13,739 bases of DNA from Gammaproteobacteria bacterium. GTDB lineage: Bacteria > Pseudomonadota > Gammaproteobacteria > Steroidobacterales > JABDKV01. This document shows, one piece after another, positions 8,147 through 13,739 of this stretch (the first letter of the stretch is position 1; each line of letters starts with the position of its first letter). The notes beneath the pieces were generated by a model, which had not been told where the DNA came from, did not search any database, and worked only from the letters and a program-made list of their open reading frames with translations. The translations under genes were made by a program, and so were the position numbers. Where the stretch lies: positions 1 to 13,739 of the forward strand of contig JAOTXR010000016.1 in NCBI GenBank assembly GCA_029862285.1, written 5' to 3'.

Positions 8147-9829
8147 ATGCCGGGTGAAAAACCCAAGCAGAAAATTGCCGTAAGAGGCGTCGATTTACTT
8201 CGCGACCCGTTGCTGAACAAGGGCACTGCGTTCAGTGCGTGGGAACGCTCGGAGTTCGATTTGCATGGATTCCTCCCGAGTGCCGAGTTCGGTATGGATC
8301 TGCAGGCAGAGCGTATTTATGCGTCGGTGCATGCCAAGTCTACCGACCTGGAGAAGTACATCGGCATGACCGCGCTGCAGGATCGCAATGAACAACTTTT
8401 TTATCGTGTGTTATGCGATCATCTCAAGGAATTCATGCCGATTGTTTATACGCCGACCGTTGCCCAGGCGACCATGAATTTCAGCCACGTATTCCGACGT
8501 GGACGCGGTGTGTGGATTAGCCCGGATTTCCGTGGGCGTATAAAGGAAATACTGAAAGCGGCGGTGGGCGACCGGGCTATTCGCCTGATCGTTGTGACCG
8601 ATAACGAATCGATATTGGGTATTGGCGACCAGGGTGCTGGCGGTATGGCTATTTCCGTAGGCAAGCTCGCGCTGTATACAGCCGGTGCTGGAATTCATCC
8701 CAGCCAGACGTTACCGATTAGCCTGGATGTTGGCACGAACAACGAAAGGCTGCTAGCTGACGAGCTGTATGTCGGTTGGCGTCATCCGCGATTACGTGGC
8801 GCGGAATACAATGAACTGGTTGACGAATTTGTCACTGCCGCGTGCGAGTTGTTTCCCGATGTGTTGATCCAGTGGGAGGATTTCAGAAAAGACAACGCAT
8901 TGAATATTCTGGATCGCTATCGCCGCGATTTTCCATCGTTTAATGACGACATACAGGGGACCGGCGCCGTGGCCCTGGCCGGATTGATGAGTGCGATGCG
9001 CATTACCGGCAACTCGTTGGCCGATCAGCGTATTGTCGTTTTCGGCGCAGGTGCTGCGGGGCTCGGAATAGCACGCCAGATCACGGTGGCCCTGGAGCAG
9101 CTTGGCGCAGGGACTGCGGTGCCGGCGATTGCGGCACTGGACAGTAAGGGTCTGTTGGTAAATGACCGGGAGATCAGAGACAGCTATAAGAAAGGGCTTG
9201 CCTGGGATGCGTCCACAGCCGCCGGTTTGGGCATGCCAGATGCCGGTGCGCGCTTTCTCGCGACAGTAGTTCAGCACTATAAACCCACGGCGCTAATCGG
9301 TACATCGGGCCAGGCCGGCGCTTTTGATGAAGGGATCGTCCGCACCATGGCCGGTTACTGCGACCGACCCATCATCATGCCTTTTTCAAATCCCAATGCG
9401 CTGGCCGAAGCGAATCCCTCCGACCTGTTCGAATGGACCAGCGGTAGAGCATTGGTTGCGACGGGCAGCCCTTTCAAACCCGTGAATTTTGACAAGCGCG
9501 AAGTCAGAATTGGTCAGGGCAACAATGTCTTTATTTTCCCCGGTCTGGGATTGGGCGCGATCTTGTGTGGTGCCAGTTACATTACTAATTCCATGATCAC
9601 GGCTGCTGCCGAAGCCTTGGCCGGTGCCGTACTGGAATCCGAGCTGAATGCGGGCATGCTGTATCCGTCGATTTCACGATTGCGTGAAGTAACTCGTCAG
9701 GTAACGAAATCGGTAATCGAACGCGCGTGCAGCGATGGTATTGCCACTGCTGAAGTTGCTCAGGATATTGACAAACTGATTACCGATTCCATGTGGGAAC
9801 CGCAGTATCTCGAGTATGTGCCGGCCTGA
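8147..9829 (+). CDS. maeA: NAD-dependent malic enzyme
   Basis: A cytosolic enzyme of 560 residues, normal for the long bacterial/mitochondrial-type malic enzyme. It oxidatively decarboxylates L-malate to pyruvate and CO2 with reduction of NAD(P)+. Visible signatures are Tyr101 in YTPTVAQA, Lys173 in SVGKLALY, metal ligands Glu244-Asp245 in WEDFRKDNA and Asp267-Asp268 in FNDDIQGTG (266-273), and a Rossmann GAGAAG at 300-305. The second strand ends in Asp332 (LDSKGLL), which favours NAD over NADP. The start ATG at 8147 has a weak GGA at 8137-8139; an ATG at 8135 in the same frame is stopped at once by TAG. It leads a plus-strand group, with the M48 gene 38 bp downstream, and is divergent from the carboxylase. 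Family and reaction are secure; the cofactor is less so. The symbol follows E. coli usage. Confidence 0.95.
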   Translation: MPGEKPKQKIAVRGVDLLRDPLLNKGTAFSAWERSEFDLHGFLPSAEFGMDLQAERIYASVHAKSTDLEKYIGMTALQDRNEQLFYRVLCDHLKEFMPIVYTPTVAQATMNFSHVFRRGRGVWISPDFRGRIKEILKAAVGDRAIRLIVVTDNESILGIGDQGAGGMAISVGKLALYTAGAGIHPSQTLPISLDVGTNNERLLADELYVGWRHPRLRGAEYNELVDEFVTAACELFPDVLIQWEDFRKDNALNILDRYRRDFPSFNDDIQGTGAVALAGLMSAMRITGNSLADQRIVVFGAGAAGLGIARQITVALEQLGAGTAVPAIAALDSKGLLVNDREIRDSYKKGLAWDASTAAGLGMPDAGARFLATVVQHYKPTALIGTSGQAGAFDEGIVRTMAGYCDRPIIMPFSNPNALAEANPSDLFEWTSGRALVATGSPFKPVNFDKREVRIGQGNNVFIFPGLGLGAILCGASYITNSMITAAAEALAGAVLESELNAGMLYPSISRLREVTRQVTKSVIERACSDGIATAEVAQDIDKLITDSMWEPQYLEYVPA

Positions 9830-9867
9830 TCCATATTGGGTATCAGTCAAAACAGGAAATGGGTTAA

Positions 9868-11067
9868 ATGAGCGCAACGACGATACGCTGTGAAAACGAT
9901 CTTGAGCTCTACAACAAGTTGCTTGAGAATCCCGATGTCATCAGAACTAACGAGCAGCTGGAAAAGGTAGCCGAAAAGGGAGAGGTAGGCATTCGCCGGC
10001 GTTTGCTGGCCACGTCGGTGCGACTGAGCCGCGAAATGGCCAGTCACGTTCACGATGCCGCTGATCGATGCGTGGAGAAACTCGGGCTCGCTATCCCGGT
10101 AGAGCTTTATGTTTTTCCCAGCCCGCAATTCAATGCAGCCTGTTTCAAACCGGAAGACGGCCGATTGTTTGTCATGTTCTCGTCGAGCCTGCTGGAGAGT
10201 TTCGATAACAACGAACTGCGTTTTGTTATGGGTCACGAGCTTGGCCATCATGTGTACCACCACCATGACATACCGATCGGATATATCCTGCGTGGTGGTT
10301 CCAGCCCGGATGTTGCGCTTGCGCTGGACCTGTTCGGCTGGTCGCGATACGCAGAGATCTCGGCCGATCGCGCCGGTGCGCATTGTGCCGATGATCTCGA
10401 CTCCGTCGCGCGGGCGCTTTTCAAACTGGCTTCCGGGCTAAGTGGAGTCACTATTGAATTCAACCTGTCCGCCTTCCTCAGCCAGGTCGATGAGATGCAG
10501 ATAGTGGCAGCGGAACCAGGGCAGGGCGCGCCAAAAGAGGACTGGTTTTCGACCCATCCTTTTAGCCCATTACGGGTCAAGGCGCTGCAGTTATATTATC
10601 AATCCGAACTCGCACAGCCTGGGGGCTTGAACAAAGCGGACCTGGAAGTTGCGGTTCAGCGGCTCATGAGTTTGATGGAACCCAGTTACATGGAAGGCCA
10701 CACCAAGAGCGCCGAAGCCATGCGGCGGGCGTTATTCGCGGCCGCTTTGGTAGTTGCTGCCGCCAATGACGATATCAGCGAGCAAGAGATCGAGATCTTT
10801 GAGAGGTTTTTTGGCGCGGGCACGTTTACAGAAAAACTCAGCCTTGAGAAGCTCAGGCAGGAGCTTCCGGCGCGTTTGCAACAGGTACTCAATTCAACCA
10901 GCGTGCCGCAGCGTATGCAGTTAATGCACGATCTCTGCATCATCGCGCGTGCCGAGGGCCATGTATCGGAGGTAGAGCGAGCAGTGCTGGATCAAATAGC
11001 TGACGGGCTCGATGTTCCGCGGCAGTTTATTTGTCAGACATTCGACGCCAATCCTGAACTCGACTGA
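9868..11067 (+). CDS. Soluble M48 metallopeptidase with C-terminal TerB-like domain
   Basis: A 399-residue protein joining a zinc peptidase to a TerB-like domain. The M48 part has the zinc motif HELGH at 123-127 (His123, catalytic Glu124, His127), the third ligand Glu163 in EISADRAG, and a HPFSPLRVKAL segment at 230-240 that M48 members commonly carry. Unlike HtpX or Oma1 it shows no signal peptide and no clear membrane segment, so it probably works in the cytosol. Residues about 283-395 form two helical units with acidic motifs (NDDISEQEIEIF near 300-311 and AEGHVSEVERAVL near 362-374), as in TerB/tellurite-resistance-type domains. The start ATG at 9868 follows AGGA at 9854-9857. It lies 38 bp after malic enzyme and 10 bp before the DksA-like gene, so one transcript is likely. 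The substrate and the role of the TerB part are unknown. Confidence 0.9.
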   Translation: MSATTIRCENDLELYNKLLENPDVIRTNEQLEKVAEKGEVGIRRRLLATSVRLSREMASHVHDAADRCVEKLGLAIPVELYVFPSPQFNAACFKPEDGRLFVMFSSSLLESFDNNELRFVMGHELGHHVYHHHDIPIGYILRGGSSPDVALALDLFGWSRYAEISADRAGAHCADDLDSVARALFKLASGLSGVTIEFNLSAFLSQVDEMQIVAAEPGQGAPKEDWFSTHPFSPLRVKALQLYYQSELAQPGGLNKADLEVAVQRLMSLMEPSYMEGHTKSAEAMRRALFAAALVVAAANDDISEQEIEIFERFFGAGTFTEKLSLEKLRQELPARLQQVLNSTSVPQRMQLMHDLCIIARAEGHVSEVERAVLDQIADGLDVPRQFICQTFDANPELD

Positions 11068-11077
11068 TTGTCGGCAC

Positions 11078-11413
11078 ATGTCCAACCTCGATATTGAAAG
11101 CTTCAGGAAACAGCTCATCGCATTGCGCGAAGAGCTGCAAGCCGTAGCGGCGACCGGCGATCAGGCAGCGTCGACAGTAGAGCTGGACCAGACCCGGGTG
11201 GGCCGCTTGTCGCGTATGGACGCAATGCGGGCACAGGCAATGTCGGTAGAAGCACGGCGTCGCCGCGAGTTAAACCTGAAACGCATTGCTGCCGCACTGC
11301 GGCGTATCGAAGCTGGCGAATATGGTTACTGCCACGACTGTGAAGAGCTTATCGACCCACGTCGTCTGACAGTCGATCCGGCCGCAACCCACTGCGTTGC
11401 CTGTGCCTCGTAG
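11078..11413 (+). CDS. Short DksA/TraR-family zinc-finger regulator
   Basis: A 111-residue member of the DksA/TraR family, whose members enter the secondary channel of RNA polymerase and tune promoters, often together with ppGpp. Residues about 5-80 should form a coiled coil. The C-terminus holds the family zinc finger with standard spacing: Cys85-x2-Cys88, 17 residues, Cys106-x2-Cys109. It is shorter than E. coli DksA (151 residues). The coiled-coil tip shows one prominent Asp (Asp48, in SRMDAMRAQAM) rather than an obvious DxxDxA pair, so activity on polymerase may differ. The start ATG at 11078 is 10 bp after the peptidase stop and has no clear ribosome binding site, which suggests translational coupling. 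A longer frame reaching upstream overlaps the peptidase and was not used. The stop codon TAG (11411-11413) lies inside a REP-like repeat. Confidence 0.9.
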   Translation: MSNLDIESFRKQLIALREELQAVAATGDQAASTVELDQTRVGRLSRMDAMRAQAMSVEARRRRELNLKRIAAALRRIEAGEYGYCHDCEELIDPRRLTVDPAATHCVACAS

Positions 11414-11461
11414 GAGCGACATGCGATCGAAAACAGAATCGCGCCTGGAAGGCGCTCCCAC
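11410..11461. repeat. REP-like palindromic element (GTAGGAGCG ... CGCTCCCAC)
   Basis: The outer ends GTAGGAGCG (11410-11418) and CGCTCCCAC (11453-11461) are inverted copies with a single G-T type mismatch. Inside are two smaller inverted pairs: GCGAT at 11423-11427 with ATCGC at 11438-11442, and a perfect 6-bp hairpin GCGCCT-GGA-AGGCGC at 11441-11455. This is the look of the extragenic palindromes common in gammaproteobacteria and moved by RAYT (TnpA-REP) proteins. It sits between converging genes, where it may also act as a bidirectional transcript end. Its first bases form the stop codon of the DksA-like gene. I see no second copy in this window. Confidence 0.7.
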
Positions 11462-11517
11462 AATGAGGGGTGCTGCCACGATGAATGCGTTCACGGAGAG
11501 TCGTCGCAGACCTTAAA

Positions 11518-12105
11518 TTACAGTCCCATTCCGGAAATGTAATTGCCCATGATGTTCCAGGTGTATTTGTCATCGGCGACCGGCGACCAGTAAAGCCAGC
11601 CTGAATCGCGCCAGCCGTCCAAAATTATGCCGTCTTCAAATGGCTGGCCCCTGGCAGTGGCAACGACCGTGCTGTGCTCGACGTGAAAACGGGTCGCTGG
11701 CGTGGCGACACCCCACCACAGATCGAAACTTTCCAGCCGTAGTTCGTGCAAACGACCCAGCAGGTCTTCGGTCCAGTGGATACAAAGACCACGGGGTCGT
11801 AATCCGGCATTGACTAGCATGTTGTGTATGAGCGGCGGTTTCGTGAGTTTGTAGTGGTCTGCAAGCTGCAACGGATAGTGCACCGCCGTTTTTGCCAATC
11901 GCAGAGCTTCGGCCGGCTCAACGGATGGATCCAATGCTTGCAATGCGGCGCTAAGCTCGCCAATTCGTTGCGGCAGATCGGGAACGTTGGTCTTAATCCG
12001 GACCCGGCTCTCGTCCGCCGGTGCAACTGTAACGTACCGCACCGGCACGCAACCGATCAGTATTAGCAGCGCAATCAAGCCGATGGAGTTACGCGGCATT
12101 CTCAT
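11518..12105 (-). CDS. Uncharacterised lipoprotein with possible Cys-His-Asp triad
   Basis: A 195-residue protein with a lipoprotein signal: Arg at 2 and 5, a hydrophobic run, then the lipobox LIGC with acceptor Cys19. The mature part has no family I can name. Residues about 30-100 look helical. A conserved-looking core then gives GLRPRGLCIHWTEDLL (101-116, Cys108 at the head of a predicted helix), FHVEHSTVVATARG (140-153, His144 in a predicted strand) and IILDGWRDSG (160-169, Asp163). The order Cys, His, Asp and their surroundings resemble a transglutaminase-like or NlpC-like thiol fold, but that is inference. The ATG at 12105 is 5 bp past the stop of the DUF6164-type gene, with no clear ribosome binding site; a second ATG at 12099 is also possible. 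The frame also extends upstream to 12342, but that part overlaps the neighbouring gene and would bury the signal peptide, so I reject it. Confidence 0.8.
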   Translation of the reverse strand: MRMPRNSIGLIALLILIGCVPVRYVTVAPADESRVRIKTNVPDLPQRIGELSAALQALDPSVEPAEALRLAKTAVHYPLQLADHYKLTKPPLIHNMLVNAGLRPRGLCIHWTEDLLGRLHELRLESFDLWWGVATPATRFHVEHSTVVATARGQPFEDGIILDGWRDSGWLYWSPVADDKYTWNIMGNYISGMGL

Positions 12106-12110
12106 ATGCG

Positions 12111-12476
12111 TTACTGGCCCGCATCCAGAAAAGGCTTGGTGGAAAAATACAGAATTACCAACGCGGTACCGACATAGGCGATGAACTTTACTGGTTCTTC
12201 CCTGAATGCATCGAGGATAGATTTGTCCTTCCCTTCCTGTTTTAGATGCACGCGCGCTGCTCTCGCCGTGGCCGCGCGATTGTCCTGGTAGTCCGCAATA
12301 AGCTTCTTGGCGCGATCTGTTTGCGCGGTATCCCTTAGCCAAAACGCCGGCGCCGATATGCCCCAGTTACCCGGTGGTGTCTCATAAAAATCAACGCCGT
12401 CTTCCTGCAGCAAGTGTCGTATCTCATCAGCCTCATCGTCGGGTACGCCCCTGAGGTTGAATAGTCGAACGGTCAT
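12111..12476 (-). CDS. DUF6164-type protein with C-terminal membrane anchor
   Basis: A 121-residue protein that I recognise as the type annotated DUF6164 in gammaproteobacteria. It opens with MTVRLFNLRGVPDDEADEI, continues with a hallmark FYETPPGNWGISAPAFWLRD block at about 30-49, and has a charged helical middle (about 53-95). A single hydrophobic segment at about 98-112 lies just before the C-terminus, so it probably sits in the inner membrane with its bulk in the cytosol. No function is known to me. The N-terminal half recalls the small ferredoxin-like DUF2007 proteins, only as a resemblance. The start ATG at 12476 has GGTGA a few bases upstream. It is the first gene of a minus-strand pair with the lipoprotein 5 bp on, and is divergent from the ABC transporter. 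Confidence 0.82.
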   Translation of the reverse strand: MTVRLFNLRGVPDDEADEIRHLLQEDGVDFYETPPGNWGISAPAFWLRDTAQTDRAKKLIADYQDNRAATARAARVHLKQEGKDKSILDAFREEPVKFIAYVGTALVILYFSTKPFLDAGQ

Positions 12477-12574
12477 TTGATCACCACTATATTTTCCGGG
12501 CTGCCAGGTCTCCGCCCCGATGCTATCAGCGACCAGGCGGGCAGGGTTAGCCTACAGGCAGATTTTGGCAAGGA

Positions 12575-12596
12575 TTTTCTCGCACATGCGCGAAAA
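12575..12596. promoter_or_regulatory. 22-bp near-perfect palindrome, candidate operator
   Basis: In the 164-bp gap between the DUF6164-type gene (start 12476, minus) and the ABC ATPase gene (start 12641, plus), arms TTTTCTCGCA (12575-12584) and TGCGCGAAAA (12587-12596) are inverted copies with one mismatch and two bases between them. It is too symmetrical and AT-flanked to look like coding drift, it has no T-run after it, and its place between divergent genes suits a dimeric repressor or activator site. The regulator is unknown and is not encoded in this window as far as I can see. Confidence 0.4.
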
Positions 12597-12640
12597 AGTT
12601 GGCGCTGGACGGCATTTATTCTTATGGTTGAACTACCGCA

Positions 12641-13585
12641 ATGGCTGGAGTTACCGCTTTGATTGAGGTCAGGAAGCTGCAAAAGTCATACGGTGATTTT
12701 CCGGCGGTAAAGGGTGTCAGCTTTTCTGCCCGAAGGGCAGCGGTATTCGGTTTGCTGGGCCCTAACGGAGCCGGCAAGTCAACGGCTATCAACTGCATTG
12801 CCGGTTTGCTCAAGCCGACTGCGGGCATTATCGAAGTCGGCGGTTTCAATGTGGTCACTCACGGCGTAAAAGCAAAGGGATCGCTCGGAATAGTCCCACA
12901 GGAGTTGGCCATCTATGAAGACCTGTCAGCCAGTGACAATCTCAGCTACTGGGGCGCAGCCTACGGTCTGAGCGGCGACAGACTAAAGAGCCGCGTCGCC
13001 CACGTGCTTGATCGTATCGGCTTGACCGACCGGGCCGGGGACCTGCCGAAAAACTATTCCGGTGGCATGAAACGCCGGTTGAACTTCGGTTGCGGCCTGG
13101 TACACGAGCCTGCAGTTCTGTTACTCGACGAGCCCACTGTTGGCGTCGATCCACAATCGCGCGAAAGACTGTTTGACCTGGTTGAGGAAGAAAAGACCAA
13201 GGGCACATGTGTTTTGTACACAACACACTATATGGAAGAGGCGGAAAGACTGTGTGACGAACTGGCGATCATGGATCACGGCGAAATCATCGCCGCAGGG
13301 ACCTTGCAGCAATTACGCACGCAGGTGGGTGAAAAAGACATCATCCAGCTATCCGGAACGTTTGACGTCGCCGAAGTTGAGCAGGAAGTGGCGCGACTGA
13401 ATGCCGATGTGCTGGTACTCGATACCGAGACCGTGATGATTTCGGTCAGGGATGGGGCCGGCAGCCTGCAGAGGTTTCTCAATGGCGTGGGCGCTACTGG
13501 TGCTGTGATACGCGACACGCGGCTGTCGGAGCCCAATCTGGAAAGCCTGTTCCTGAAACTGACCGGCAAGGACCTTCGCGCCTGA
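12641..13585 (+). CDS. ABC-2-type exporter ATP-binding protein
   Basis: A 314-residue ATPase that would power an ABC exporter with the permease encoded next. All core motifs are present: Walker A GPNGAGKST at 40-48, a Q-loop in VPQE at about 85-88, signature YSGGM at 139-143 (Tyr replaces the usual Leu), Walker B VLLLDEP at 159-165, and the switch His196 in TTH. Residues after about 230 form the C-terminal domain typical of DrrA/CcmA-like ATPases of ABC-2 systems. Two starts are possible. The ATG at 12641 has no good ribosome binding site, while an in-frame TTG at 12659 has GGAG at 12647-12650, spaced 8 bases, and would give the common MIEVRKL beginning. The stop TGA overlaps the permease ATG by one base, so the two are translationally coupled. 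The cargo (drug, lipid or polysaccharide) is not evident. Confidence 0.93.
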   Translation: MAGVTALIEVRKLQKSYGDFPAVKGVSFSARRAAVFGLLGPNGAGKSTAINCIAGLLKPTAGIIEVGGFNVVTHGVKAKGSLGIVPQELAIYEDLSASDNLSYWGAAYGLSGDRLKSRVAHVLDRIGLTDRAGDLPKNYSGGMKRRLNFGCGLVHEPAVLLLDEPTVGVDPQSRERLFDLVEEEKTKGTCVLYTTHYMEEAERLCDELAIMDHGEIIAAGTLQQLRTQVGEKDIIQLSGTFDVAEVEQEVARLNADVLVLDTETVMISVRDGAGSLQRFLNGVGATGAVIRDTRLSEPNLESLFLKLTGKDLRA

Positions 13586-13739
13586 TGCCGTTTGTCTTTG
13601 TCACCGTGTGGAAGGAACTGAAGCGACGCTTCAACGATCCCGGCGGCTTGCTGTCCGCCATCCTGGTCCCGTTTGCTGTCGGCTTCTTGATGGCTTCGGT
13701 CATGGGTGGCGGTGGTGGGCCATCCATAAGAGCCGAGTT
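13585..13739 (+). CDS. ABC-2-type permease, N-terminal fragment (runs off window)
   Basis: This is the first 51 codons of a membrane protein cut by the right edge. Its ATG shares its A with the TGA stop of the ATPase gene. The visible part reads MPFVFVTVWKELKRRFND, a short cytosolic amphipathic start usual for ABC-2 permeases, then a hydrophobic segment at about residues 22-40 (LLSAILVPFAVGFLMASVM), then a glycine run (GGGGG) leading into what would be the first periplasmic stretch. With the coupled ATPase this forms an ABC-2 exporter. The rest of the gene, and whether a second permease follows, cannot be seen. Confidence 0.85.
   Translation, partial: MPFVFVTVWKELKRRFNDPGGLLSAILVPFAVGFLMASVMGGGGGPSIRAE

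Noticed and set aside
11012..11077. A longer N-terminus for the DksA-like protein, starting inside the peptidase gene
   Set aside because: It overlaps the end of the M48 gene and adds residues unlike the family; the ATG at 11078 gives a normal beginning.
12111..12342. An extended N-terminus for the lipoprotein, beginning at 12342
   Set aside because: The extra residues overlap the DUF6164-type gene in another frame, look like out-of-frame sequence, and would bury the clear lipoprotein signal peptide that starts at 12105.
1..13739. CRISPR array, tRNA, rRNA, phage or insertion-sequence genes
   Set aside because: I found no spaced repeat series, no cloverleaf-like tract and no transposase, integrase or phage structural signatures; the only mobile-type signal is the single REP-like element.

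Overview
The window looks like a stretch of chromosome from a gammaproteobacterium of moderate GC content (mid-50s by eye), probably an uncultured or environmental lineage. Support comes from a short DksA/TraR-type zinc-finger protein, a DUF6164-type protein, a soluble M48 peptidase with a TerB-like tail, and a GTAGGAGCG/CGCTCCCAC palindromic repeat of the kind scattered through pseudomonad and xanthomonad genomes. I see no rRNA, tRNA, transposase, integrase, phage gene or CRISPR array. Genus cannot be told from the sequence alone.

Layout. Bases 1-191 hold no gene I can support. A PrsW-type intramembrane glutamic peptidase (192-1163, +) follows; its natural start is unclear. Bases 1164-1422 hold only very small reading frames. 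A minus-strand group then reads leftward from 8075: a giant single-chain biotin-dependent carboxylase (8075-3360), a fumarylacetoacetate-hydrolase-family enzyme 32 bp behind it (3327-2347), and a TauE/SafE-type permease (2205-1423). Divergent from the carboxylase, across about 70 bp, is a plus-strand group: malic enzyme (8147-9829), M48-TerB metallopeptidase (9868-11067) and a short DksA-like protein (11078-11413). This group ends in a REP-like repeat whose first bases supply the last stop codon. A second minus-strand pair follows: a DUF6164-type membrane-anchored protein (12476-12111) and a lipoprotein (12105-11518). Divergent from it, across 164 bp holding a near-perfect 22-bp palindrome, are an ABC ATPase (12641-13585) and its ABC-2 permease (from 13585, cut by the window end).

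How the genes may work together. The central divergon is metabolic. The carboxylase carries every activity needed to carboxylate an acyl-CoA in one chain, in the unusual order CT-alpha, long unassigned region, CT-beta, biotin carboxylase, biotin carrier. A true fumarylacetoacetate hydrolase would release fumarate and acetoacetate. Fumarate reaches pyruvate through malate and malic enzyme, while acetoacetate and acetyl units lead to CoA esters that a carboxylase could use. That link is inference from position and family only. The most rewarding items are the carboxylase architecture, the lipoprotein with a plausible Cys-His-Asp triad, the peptidase-TerB fusion downstream of malic enzyme, and the repeat that provides a stop codon.
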